A stretch of DNA of 64,000 bases from Pseudoalteromonas aurantia 208 (GTDB lineage: Bacteria > Pseudomonadota > Gammaproteobacteria > Enterobacterales > Alteromonadaceae), in contig NZ_AQGV01000014.1 of NCBI RefSeq assembly GCF_014858725.1, positions 248,001 to 312,000 of the forward strand. The letters run 5' to 3'. How positions within the stretch are numbered: the first letter of the stretch is position 1; each line of letters starts with the position of its first letter. The notes below the pieces were generated by a model that ran no database searches, had not been told where the DNA came from, and saw only the letters and a program-made list of their open reading frames with translations. Below, in pieces: positions 46,974-55,251 of this stretch. Position numbers and translations under genes: made by a program.

Positions 46974-48245
46974 ATGCCATTGCTTTATCTTATTATTTCG
47001 CTTGTTATATTAATGCTAACTGGGTGTGCAAAAACCCCATATCAGGTGAAACACCGTAATGACCTCCCTGTTCCTACACAAACCACCAAAACTACAACGC
47101 AGCCCCAGAAAAAAAATATTGTCACGGTTAAACCACAAGACGTAGACGATGTATGGCAACGAATCGCATTACAATTGAGCTTCGCACCATCCCAACATAG
47201 CAGCGTACACCAGCGAATTCAGTGGTACCTAAAGCACCCAAACTACATGCATGAAATAAGTCGCCGAGCAGCCCCCTTTTTATATTACATAGTGAGTGAA
47301 GTTGAACGTCGAAACCTTCCAATTGAACTCGCTTTAATGCCATTAATTGAAAGTGACTTTAATACTGCTGCGTATTCCCATAAGCATGCATCTGGTTTAT
47401 GGCAACTGACGCCTCTCATTGCAAAACACTATGGGGTAAAAATAGGACCTTGGTATGATGGTCGCCAAGATATTGTTGATGCAACCCATGCAGCGTTAGA
47501 TTTTCTCACCTATTTACACCGACGTTTTAACGGCAATTGGTATCATGCCATTGCCGCCTATAATACCGGTGAAGGCAGAGTGGCACGGGCAATTAAAAAC
47601 AATCAAAAACAAGGAAAACCGAGTGACTTTTTTAGCTTAAAACTCCCACAACAAACGCGTCATTATGTGCCTAAATTATTAGCCGCGGCAGCCTTATTAC
47701 GCCAGCAAGAAATGGAGTTTCCTGCCATCACTAATCAAGCAGTGATAGACGTTGTACCGCTTAAAAACGGCGTTATACTCACTGATGCGTCTGCATGGCA
47801 ATCTCTTGAATCGCTCAACCCTGGATATACTCGATTTCCAGCACTCCTTGATGGCCCGCAGCATATTGTGGTCAAAACAGCGGATACGGCTAGCTGGCAT
47901 ACTTATGTTGCACAGCAACCTTTGATGCCCAAGCAACAATGGCAGCAATACACTATTGTCCGCGGTGACAGCTTAAGCGTCATAGCGCAACGTCATGATT
48001 TAAGTGTGGCACAATTAAAAACCTTCAATCAACTAACTAGCTCTCGCATTCGCGCGGGAAAAACACTGATGCTGCCCATTTTAGCAGACAAGAAAATTGA
48101 CTATGCCGTCAAGTCGGGTGATAGTCTATGGCGCATTGCTCGCACATTTAATGTCACAGTCAGTAAACTGATGCAATGGAACAGCCTATCCAAAGAAACT
48201 TTACGAATAGGGGATAAGCTCACCGTATTCCTCGCACCGCTATAA
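46974..48245 (+). CDS. mltD: Membrane-bound lytic transglycosylase D-like with two LysM domains
   Basis: This 423-residue lipoprotein (signal MPLLYLIISLVILMLTGC, Cys18) has an SLT-type catalytic domain: Glu126 in LMPLIESDFN, then SGLWQLTP and AIAAYNTGEGRV, and two LysM domains (about 322-366, YTIVRGDSLSVIAQRHDLS; about 376-420, YAVKSGDSLWRIARTFNVT). It cleaves peptidoglycan glycan strands to form 1,6-anhydro ends. It is followed by a membrane protein and a lysozyme gene on the same strand, which could form a small cell-wall operon. Confidence 0.93.
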   Translation: MPLLYLIISLVILMLTGCAKTPYQVKHRNDLPVPTQTTKTTTQPQKKNIVTVKPQDVDDVWQRIALQLSFAPSQHSSVHQRIQWYLKHPNYMHEISRRAAPFLYYIVSEVERRNLPIELALMPLIESDFNTAAYSHKHASGLWQLTPLIAKHYGVKIGPWYDGRQDIVDATHAALDFLTYLHRRFNGNWYHAIAAYNTGEGRVARAIKNNQKQGKPSDFFSLKLPQQTRHYVPKLLAAAALLRQQEMEFPAITNQAVIDVVPLKNGVILTDASAWQSLESLNPGYTRFPALLDGPQHIVVKTADTASWHTYVAQQPLMPKQQWQQYTIVRGDSLSVIAQRHDLSVAQLKTFNQLTSSRIRAGKTLMLPILADKKIDYAVKSGDSLWRIARTFNVTVSKLMQWNSLSKETLRIGDKLTVFLAPL

Positions 48246-48257
48246 AGGATTCGCATT

Positions 48258-48983
48258 ATGATAAATGATCCCACTCCATCAAGCACTGAAACCGTGCGCA
48301 ACGTGAGAATTAAGAGCAGGCCCAGGCTAACTCGCTCAAAAGTGAATACCATGTTGGCACTCTGTGCAATGGCCATTTCCGCCGCCTCATTTTATGCCAC
48401 CTACCTGCAAGCAAAAGCATCTCAACAACAAGTCGCTGCCGCAGAGCGACAACTTAAAGCGGAAACTTGGCCTTGGTTAAAAATGGGCTACTCCAACTTT
48501 GATATTAATGAAGAGCAGCAAACCATTAATATGAATATTCAGAACTCTGGCACTGGACCCGCAATTGTTCATTACATTGAATATATTTATGAGGGTAATC
48601 ACCATTATGATATTTTAGAATTGCTTAATGATTGTTGTAACTTGGATGCTTATCAACAAGCACTCTTAGACATTGAGCATCACAATTCCGATATTAACTA
48701 CCGAAATGCATTTGGCTGGTTGGTCTCCAGTACCACCAACAATATATTGTTAGCCAATGGTGAGCAATATCATGTATTCACGATGCAAAAAACCAACTTC
48801 AATACCGGTTTATGGCTGCAAATCGATCATAAAATTCGTAAAGTCGTCGCAAAAGCATGTTATTGCTCCGTACTAAAAGAATGCTACACCGTCGATCAAA
48901 CCTCACATATTGAAGAGGTATCCCACTGTTCTTTACCATCTTTATCTAAAAATATGAGTACTCATGGCACCCAAAAACTTTAA
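48258..48983 (+). CDS. Single-pass membrane protein, unknown
   Basis: This 241-residue protein has a basic N-terminal tail (RIKSRPRLTRSK), one membrane segment (MLALCAMAISAASFYATYLQ, about 30-50), a short coiled stretch (AKASQQQVAAAERQLKAE) and a C-terminal domain with several cysteines (CCN, ACYCSVLKEC). Domain style resembles small membrane proteins of unknown function. It lies 12 bp after the transglycosylase and overlaps the lysozyme start by 20 bp. Confidence 0.7.
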   Translation: MINDPTPSSTETVRNVRIKSRPRLTRSKVNTMLALCAMAISAASFYATYLQAKASQQQVAAAERQLKAETWPWLKMGYSNFDINEEQQTINMNIQNSGTGPAIVHYIEYIYEGNHHYDILELLNDCCNLDAYQQALLDIEHHNSDINYRNAFGWLVSSTTNNILLANGEQYHVFTMQKTNFNTGLWLQIDHKIRKVVAKACYCSVLKECYTVDQTSHIEEVSHCSLPSLSKNMSTHGTQKL

Positions 48984-49617
48984 CTTTATTGCGAACTTGA
49001 AACAATTCGAAGGACAAATTAATCATTTATACCTCGACAGTCGCGGTAACCCAACCATTGGTATTGGTTTTATGATGGCGAACATACAACAGTTTTGTGC
49101 ACTCACCCTTTACACTCAACAACATGAACTGGCGACAAAAGCGCAAAAAAAAGCAGAATATAACCGTATCTCTACACTACCAACAGGCTATACAGCAGCT
49201 TGGTACGGCACACACTGCCAGTTACATTTACCGGATCCACAGTGTGAGGCGATATTGCAAAAGCATTTAACCCTATTTGAGCAAGAACTCAGCGCCATAT
49301 TTAGTAAAAAGAATGGTTATAAGCGTCCCTTTAAAGCACTTCCTCAACCCGTGAAATATGCGCTTTTAGATATGGCATTTAACTTAGGCAGCCATCACTT
49401 AGGTCAGTATTGGCCTAAGCTACATAATGCGATAAAACAGCAGGATTGGCACTATGCGGCACAAGAATGTCACCGCAAACACATCCAAAAAGCCCGTAAT
49501 GATGCCACAGCCCAATTATTTCTGGCAGCAAAAGGACAACAAAAGAATAGCTTAATGCGACTACCGCTACTACAGTGGTTACTTAATAAATTGCGAACAA
49601 AGAAATGCCTTCGCTAA
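48964..49617 (+). CDS. GH24 lysozyme (T4/endolysin type)
   Basis: This 217-residue protein shows the GH24 catalytic triad near the start: Glu16 (KQFEG), Asp25 (YLDSRG) and Thr31 (NPTIGIGF), followed by a C-terminal helical part with ALLDMAFNLG. It should cleave peptidoglycan between MurNAc and GlcNAc. It has no signal peptide, so it probably needs another export route or is phage-derived; the start overlaps the gene before by 20 bp. It may work with the transglycosylase of the same operon. Confidence 0.88.
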   Translation: MAPKNFNFIANLKQFEGQINHLYLDSRGNPTIGIGFMMANIQQFCALTLYTQQHELATKAQKKAEYNRISTLPTGYTAAWYGTHCQLHLPDPQCEAILQKHLTLFEQELSAIFSKKNGYKRPFKALPQPVKYALLDMAFNLGSHHLGQYWPKLHNAIKQQDWHYAAQECHRKHIQKARNDATAQLFLAAKGQQKNSLMRLPLLQWLLNKLRTKKCLR

Positions 49618-49791
49618 ACATATCAACGCAAAGCAATATGACAATAAACACACCTTTCATTGCTCTTAAAGTGGACAGAAAGCTCACTGGATTTATTCGA
49701 TATGTCCTGAATCACCACACCCATCAGTTGTGCGAGGTTATTCAATAAAATAAACATCATTCGTATATTCGCTTCGTCACACCTTGATGAG

Positions 49792-50328
49792 CTACTTAAA
49801 TATCACCTGCTGCGTGCTACGTGTATAAGTACGTCTTTGTGGTGCAGTCCATTGCTGTTGTTTGAGATATTGTGTCGACACTTGCATGGTGTTATCTATA
49901 TAGCGCGTAGTCGATTTCACTTGCGTGATCCCTTCTTCGCTACCTGTCACGGTTTCATATGCCGCAAACCCACCATCAGATAATCGCTTTATCGTTCCCT
50001 GAGTGTAGAAACTTGCCGTCGTAAAATAATAAAATACAACTTCTTGCTTTGCATCATCCCAAAAAATTAATGACTCCCCTCCATACATACCCGCATTAAT
50101 TGAATGTAAAGTTCGCACAGCGGTACCATTTAATGCTCGCTCCCAATGACTCACATCTTGCATTGCCGGTTTCCCTACAGGCACAGCAAAGTCAGCCTGC
50201 CACCCCCCTAAAAAGGGTTGCAAGAACACAAGTTCATCAACCAAGGTCTCATTTTCGGCTCCGTGAGCGGTCACGCCAAAACACATAACAATGACCCAAG
50301 AATATAAGCTTTTCGTTACCCTGTTCAT
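49792..50328 (-). CDS. Exported small protein, DUF1579-like
   Basis: This 178-residue protein has a signal peptide (SLYSWVIVMCFGVTAHGAEN) and a lipocalin-like or DUF1579-like body with LQPFLGGWQADF, WERALNGTAVRTLHSI and YGGESLIFWDDAKQEVVFYYF. No catalytic motif is visible. It stands alone, convergent with the lysozyme operon and after the terminator of the lanthipeptide genes. Confidence 0.72.
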   Translation of the reverse strand: MNRVTKSLYSWVIVMCFGVTAHGAENETLVDELVFLQPFLGGWQADFAVPVGKPAMQDVSHWERALNGTAVRTLHSINAGMYGGESLIFWDDAKQEVVFYYFTTASFYTQGTIKRLSDGGFAAYETVTGSEEGITQVKSTTRYIDNTMQVSTQYLKQQQWTAPQRRTYTRSTQQVIFK

Positions 50329-50424
50329 CGAAATACACCCCTTCTAAAATACAGTTAATATCTTATATTCTCATTCTAGCGCAATTTTAAAAGACGACAT
50401 TGCCTATTAGGTATTCACACTGAA

Positions 50425-50466
50425 CATAATAAAACGCTAAAAATTAAATTTTAGCGTTTTATTATG
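50425..50466. terminator. Perfect 18-bp terminator hairpin of the lan genes
   Basis: Arms 50425-50442 and 50449-50466 pair perfectly over 18 bp with a 6-nt loop; AT-rich ends give T runs on both strands. It lies 50 bp after the lanB stop on the minus strand and should end the leftward transcript. Confidence 0.85.
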
Positions 50467-50515
50467 TCACTAACCCATGCCACTAACCCATGTCACTACC
50501 TAACACAATCTCCAG

Positions 50516-53500
50516 CTACTGCTTTTTGTCTGCAGAAAAATACTTACGGCGCAGTAAATCATGAACCACCAGCTCTTGCTCTCGGTTATATGCCTTGAAC
50601 ATCCGGTTATTATGCATATGTAAAATGGATCCTAATAAAGAGTCACGACTACAATTGAGCTGCTCATCTTCAATGAGTACATTTAGTTGTGCCACGCATG
50701 GTGCAGCTTGTTGCTGCCATTGCGCTAATAAATCGAACAAAGCCTGCTGCACTTCATCACACTCATGCGCTTTGTCTGTATGTAACTTTTCAAAATCATC
50801 ATGCAACTGACCTTCATATTCTCTAAATCGATTGCCTAATTGCTTACGTAATACGCTACTTTCGTTGAACTCCCGACCAAAGCCATCACGCAGACTGCTG
50901 ATCAACTTAAACCTCTCTTCATCGCTATAATGAAACAATGAGAGTAAGCGGTCAGTATAACTTAGCGCCATACGCCAGCGTATTCCTTCATCATATTCAT
51001 CTATCAATCCACATGTTTTCGCTATCAATGCACTATCAAACATAAACAATGATTCAATCAATGCCATTGACTCAGGCCCGCCATAACGCTCAACCTCTCG
51101 TTCATATGTCATCAGCTCAACTTTATGTAACTCGCCACTTTCAACCATCGGATCTAATAACGCATTTAGCTTAGGTAAGAGAACACCGCAGAGTGTGGCT
51201 GGATCGCCATGAAAGCGTAGACGCAAATGCCAATCTGGATCACCATAGCGAATAAAAAACCACTTATCATAAAGGGTATTATTGTCTTCTATCAGAGGTA
51301 ACAATTGCTCACTCAATAACTGTTCCACTAAAGAATTGCCTGAATACACTTTAAGACTTAACCACTGTGAACCTGCACTAAATCGGCGTTTAATAGGCGT
51401 GGCCGTAATATTGGCTAGAGGATTATCCGCATAGTGACTATGTGGTGTTGCCAGTTCATTAAAAAATGGCACAATCACTTCATTGTTGTAGTGTAAACCT
51501 TGCGCATCCACAGTACGAGATTCAAACTGTGCATACAGTACTTCTTTTAATTCTATTCTTGTTTGTCCTTTTGTTTCACTCAACAGAATATCGAACATAT
51601 CTGGACTACGTAAATCTAGGTTTAAAACATTGTCTGACATCGCATAGCTCACCAATGGATCTAATTGGTATTTGCTTAACAAGGCTTCTAATTTTGCGTG
51701 TTCAAAATGACCATTTTTAGCTATATCTTCAAAGTGCTTACGATCGATCCGCCATGTTTTTTCACTCAAAATTAAATTGTCTAGCATAATGCGTGGCACG
51801 AATGCAGCTCGTTCTGTACTACTGGGCATACTAAAATGAGGCGCTCGACCGTCTTGGTGCTGCAACATACATAGAAATTTATAAGCACTCAGACTACGGT
51901 TTGAATAATTGTGTGCACATGATAAGCGTGGCACCACTTGTTTATTCAAACGCTTGCTCCATAGCTTGACCTTTTGTCCTTCTACCCAAACATATAGATC
52001 ACTCAATGGGATCTGATACTCATGCGCGAGACTACTATCCGCCATAAAGACAATTTCATATTCTCGCAAATGCGGTCTGGCAATAACATTGCCTGGCCGA
52101 CCTTCAGGCATATGTACAACTTCTGCAAAAATCACATCTGGGGAGTGCATTTGCTCTCGCTTTAGCTCCCCAATAACATCTGCTTTTAAAGAATCATCTA
52201 AGTGGCAAAAGCGGCCCAACAAATTCGCAGACGATGGTCCGTAGCAGCCATTTAATTTAATGATCGGGTTTTGCTTCTCATCTTGATACAAACTCATCAT
52301 TGCTGCAAAAGAACTTGGGTATTTACTCACCGCTCCTTTGTTGGTTACTTTAGCTTTTAATTCTTTGCTTTTGAGTGTAATACTGGTGCGACTGCGATTT
52401 TCAGGCAAACTGATCGCGTCTTCAATTATATTGTCTAGCACGCTAATCTCAGGGATCGTGGCATTACCTTTTCCTGAGCGTGCTAAATTAAGACCTGCAA
52501 CTAAGGGCGCTTCATAACCAGTTTCGTTAGACACACCAATGCCTGACTCATCATCCAAAATGACATCTAATGGCACAAACTGCCCCTCGAACCGCGCGTT
52601 AAACTTGGTTGAGAACTGATTTAGGGCACTTTGCTCTGGTGATAAGCTTAGTCCTGATAGCAGCTCTAATTGCTTTTGAAAACGCGAGAGTTCCATCTCA
52701 CTTAAATGGCAAGTCTCAAAGCTGCGATAAATATCAGACTGAAACAGTTTATTTTCTTGCGCTTTAACTGGCAAATTCTCAAAATGGGTGAGTAACTGTT
52801 TATATGGCGTTATTTCACCACTTTTTTGCTCATCTAACCTTTCAATTTGTGACAACGCCGTCGCCAAATGGTCGGCGGTCTCTCGCTCTTCAATATCTTC
52901 AAGTGACTTCAGTAAAGCGAGATCAGGAGCGTCCCCTGTAAGTGGCAGTGGAATATCAGCAAGTAGTATCCCTTCACTAATCAAATCTTGAATATATGCT
53001 TGCACATCTTCACGCTCAGCTTCTGCGTAGTGGTCACAGAATGCGTCAACCAAACCATTTAAGCTTAAGCCTGAACTCGCTTGGTCCAACGCAAAACAAA
53101 AGTATTCATCACTTTCCACTGCACTTAATCGGTACTGCATACTTTCATCAGACATATAAGTTTCGATATATCGACACTGTTCTGCAATAAAGTAATGTGA
53201 TGGGTTGGGTTTATAAGTCAATGTATCTGAATGCGATGCATGCTTAATAAAATGCTCTTTCAATGCCGACAAATAGAACATGTCGAGTCGTGTCTTACGA
53301 CTATCTTGAGTATGGTCACTCGCACATAACTGTGTACTATCCGTAACCATGCCTTTATGAATGCCCGAAAATAAACCGAATGGCGTAGGCCGTGAACACA
53401 TTCTCACCATATATTTCAGTAGCGCTTTTGCCACCTTTTTGCCCTGCTTTGATTCTGGCTTAGAACGCCATTGTTCAATGCGTTCAAGTAGAGACGGACT

Positions 53501-53692
53501 CGCTAAATATACCGCCTCTTCAACGCCAGGCATTGCTAGCCAATTGCTCAATACTGTATTGCTATCAACCTCTGGTTCTGAAAATGACGTTAAGTGCTCT
53601 ACCGCTAGACGTGGTATACGCACTACAAAAAAACGACTATTTTTTAAAGTCTTAGGCTTGTGATTCACTTTATTTTTATTTAACACCTTCAT
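50516..53692 (-). CDS. lanB: Class I lanthipeptide dehydratase (full-length LanB)
   Basis: This 1058-residue protein contains the N-terminal glutamylation domain (RPTPFGLFSG at 101-110 is the family motif; also FYLSALKEH) and the C-terminal elimination domain starting near residue 770 (WLSLKVYSGNSL, KWFFIRYGDPDWHLRLRFH). Known LanB enzymes dehydrate Ser and Thr in a precursor peptide using glutamyl-tRNA. Length is that of full LanB rather than the split thiopeptide form. The gene follows lanC by 3 bp; AGGAG abuts the ATG at 53692, so the GTG at 53686 (6 bp spacing) may be the real start. It is the last gene of the operon. Substrate peptide not identified. Confidence 0.93.
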   Translation of the reverse strand: MKVLNKNKVNHKPKTLKNSRFFVVRIPRLAVEHLTSFSEPEVDSNTVLSNWLAMPGVEEAVYLASPSLLERIEQWRSKPESKQGKKVAKALLKYMVRMCSRPTPFGLFSGIHKGMVTDSTQLCASDHTQDSRKTRLDMFYLSALKEHFIKHASHSDTLTYKPNPSHYFIAEQCRYIETYMSDESMQYRLSAVESDEYFCFALDQASSGLSLNGLVDAFCDHYAEAEREDVQAYIQDLISEGILLADIPLPLTGDAPDLALLKSLEDIEERETADHLATALSQIERLDEQKSGEITPYKQLLTHFENLPVKAQENKLFQSDIYRSFETCHLSEMELSRFQKQLELLSGLSLSPEQSALNQFSTKFNARFEGQFVPLDVILDDESGIGVSNETGYEAPLVAGLNLARSGKGNATIPEISVLDNIIEDAISLPENRSRTSITLKSKELKAKVTNKGAVSKYPSSFAAMMSLYQDEKQNPIIKLNGCYGPSSANLLGRFCHLDDSLKADVIGELKREQMHSPDVIFAEVVHMPEGRPGNVIARPHLREYEIVFMADSSLAHEYQIPLSDLYVWVEGQKVKLWSKRLNKQVVPRLSCAHNYSNRSLSAYKFLCMLQHQDGRAPHFSMPSSTERAAFVPRIMLDNLILSEKTWRIDRKHFEDIAKNGHFEHAKLEALLSKYQLDPLVSYAMSDNVLNLDLRSPDMFDILLSETKGQTRIELKEVLYAQFESRTVDAQGLHYNNEVIVPFFNELATPHSHYADNPLANITATPIKRRFSAGSQWLSLKVYSGNSLVEQLLSEQLLPLIEDNNTLYDKWFFIRYGDPDWHLRLRFHGDPATLCGVLLPKLNALLDPMVESGELHKVELMTYEREVERYGGPESMALIESLFMFDSALIAKTCGLIDEYDEGIRWRMALSYTDRLLSLFHYSDEERFKLISSLRDGFGREFNESSVLRKQLGNRFREYEGQLHDDFEKLHTDKAHECDEVQQALFDLLAQWQQQAAPCVAQLNVLIEDEQLNCSRDSLLGSILHMHNNRMFKAYNREQELVVHDLLRRKYFSADKKQ

Positions 53693-53695
53693 CTC

Positions 53696-54913
53696 CTATG
53701 ACATTAACAAGCAATCAGACCAACTCACATCATCATCTAAAAAGCTAATGAGCCCAATACCTATCCCCGCATAGCCCATCAAGAAACCGAAGTCTTCACT
53801 ATGCGTTTTATCTAATCCATTAAATGAATACAATGCTTCAATACCCCGTTCATCATATTGCTTCAAACTATATTCAAGCCAAGTATTCATTGCATCACTT
53901 AATACTGGGTGGGGCATAATGTGATTCAATAGTTGATAAATTGTCACTAGCCCAACAAAACCATGACACAACCCCGCATCAATGATATGTCCTGACTCAG
54001 CATCTCGATGTGCACTGTGTATTGCAATTTCTAATGCCTGTTCAACATAATGAGGTCGATCAATGGCTTTTCCGACACGCGCCAAAGTCAGCGCGATAGT
54101 AAGATCTCCATAACACCAGCCTAATCTAGACTCATACCCTTCACCTGCACATGAACCAAAGCAAGCATTTGCTGCTTTGTCTGGATTTTGTTGTTCCAGC
54201 AACCAATCGCAACCTCCCTGCAACATCTCTATAACTTGTTCTTTTAATTGAGGAATGTGTACAGCGGGTAACAGGGCAGCAATAATACCGGGTACCCCAT
54301 GAGCAAGGCCCAAGTTATATTCAGGACCACGGTGAGAGTCTTCATCTTTATCAAATCGATAAACAGACTCTGAAGGTTGTGACCAAGTAATATGGCCATT
54401 GTCTAGCTTTGTAGATACGCTTGCTAGGCCATTAACAATCACCGTATACAATTCTGTTTGATCAGTAAAACGCGCTCTTCTAGCGGCATAGGGCGCATAA
54501 CCTGATAAGCCCAAAACCATCTCTATTTCGCCTAACCATGGGTTATGCGCTAAAGACTCAACAAAAAGCGCATCAACATCTTCTAATAAATCGGCATCAT
54601 AATCATCTTGATTCGCTTGATTTAAATACTCTAATACCCATGCTTGACCCGCAAGCCCATTGCTTAGCTCAAACGATTGTTCTGCTAATCCTTCTTGTAA
54701 TAATTCCAGCTTATCAGTAAATTTATTCTCATCTAGAAGACTTGGGTCAAAACGATGCGCATTGTATAAAAAGAGTAAATGCCCCGCCAAACCACTTAAT
54801 AAACCATTGCCAGCAACCTCATCAGTGTGATTTATGACTTTATTCGCAAGCTCACGAATAATACGATGTATTTTAGTATTTTGTGGCACACTAAGGTGAT
54901 TAGGCTTGGTCAT
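53696..54913 (-). CDS. lanC: Lanthionine synthetase C family cyclase (LanC)
   Basis: This 405-residue protein has the repeated GxxG helices of the LanC toroid (SNGLAGQAW, GLAHGVPGI) and the zinc site: Cys267 (GWCYGD), Cys316 and His317 (GLCHGF), plus His205 (LAHG). All catalytic residues are present, so it should form thioether rings from dehydrated Ser/Thr and cysteines. AAGGA precedes the ATG at 54913. It is followed 3 bp later by lanB. Confidence 0.93.
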   Translation of the reverse strand: MTKPNHLSVPQNTKIHRIIRELANKVINHTDEVAGNGLLSGLAGHLLFLYNAHRFDPSLLDENKFTDKLELLQEGLAEQSFELSNGLAGQAWVLEYLNQANQDDYDADLLEDVDALFVESLAHNPWLGEIEMVLGLSGYAPYAARRARFTDQTELYTVIVNGLASVSTKLDNGHITWSQPSESVYRFDKDEDSHRGPEYNLGLAHGVPGIIAALLPAVHIPQLKEQVIEMLQGGCDWLLEQQNPDKAANACFGSCAGEGYESRLGWCYGDLTIALTLARVGKAIDRPHYVEQALEIAIHSAHRDAESGHIIDAGLCHGFVGLVTIYQLLNHIMPHPVLSDAMNTWLEYSLKQYDERGIEALYSFNGLDKTHSEDFGFLMGYAGIGIGLISFLDDDVSWSDCLLMS

Positions 54914-55251
54914 ACTTATCCTTAAGGTAATTTAGTTTTTTTATTATGAGTATCTACACAAGGTACTTAAGAGGAAACTAAAATTCAACAAAAAACAACA
55001 AACAACAGCACAACTTCGTCACAAACTATTTCATTATTGTTGCGATCGGTTTCACGTCTTAATTCATTTTTCAAATTGTTAGAGAGGGAATTCGAGATAG
55101 TGACGTAGATGCTGATAGGTTACCAATACCGTACGACTTTATTGTTGAGATAACAACCACAATAATGACTGCTTAGCCTGCGTAATATACAACATGTGAC
55201 ACTTTGCACATCTCACTAGATAATATGCAACGTGTCACAGCGTGAACAACT
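54914..55251. promoter_or_regulatory. Gap upstream of lanC, no precursor gene seen
   Basis: In this 338-bp gap, the longest minus-strand frames with ATG or GTG starts are about 12-18 codons and none shows a leader with Gly-Gly or a Cys/Ser/Thr-rich core. It contains two similar direct repeats (listed separately). It probably holds a promoter for lanC-lanB. Confidence 0.55.
55183..55239. repeat. Pair of 19-bp direct repeats upstream of lanC
   Basis: TAATATACAACATGTGACA (55183-55201) and TAATATGCAACGTGTCACA (55221-55239) match at 16 of 19 positions and begin 38 bp apart. The inner ends TGTGACA and TGTCACA also form an inverted pair. Their place before lanC fits operator sites for a regulator, or remnants of a small duplication. 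Confidence 0.6.

Noticed and set aside
54914..55251. Lanthipeptide precursor gene in the gap before lanC
   Set aside because: Only frames of about 12-18 codons exist there, without leader-like or Ser/Thr/Cys-rich core sequence.
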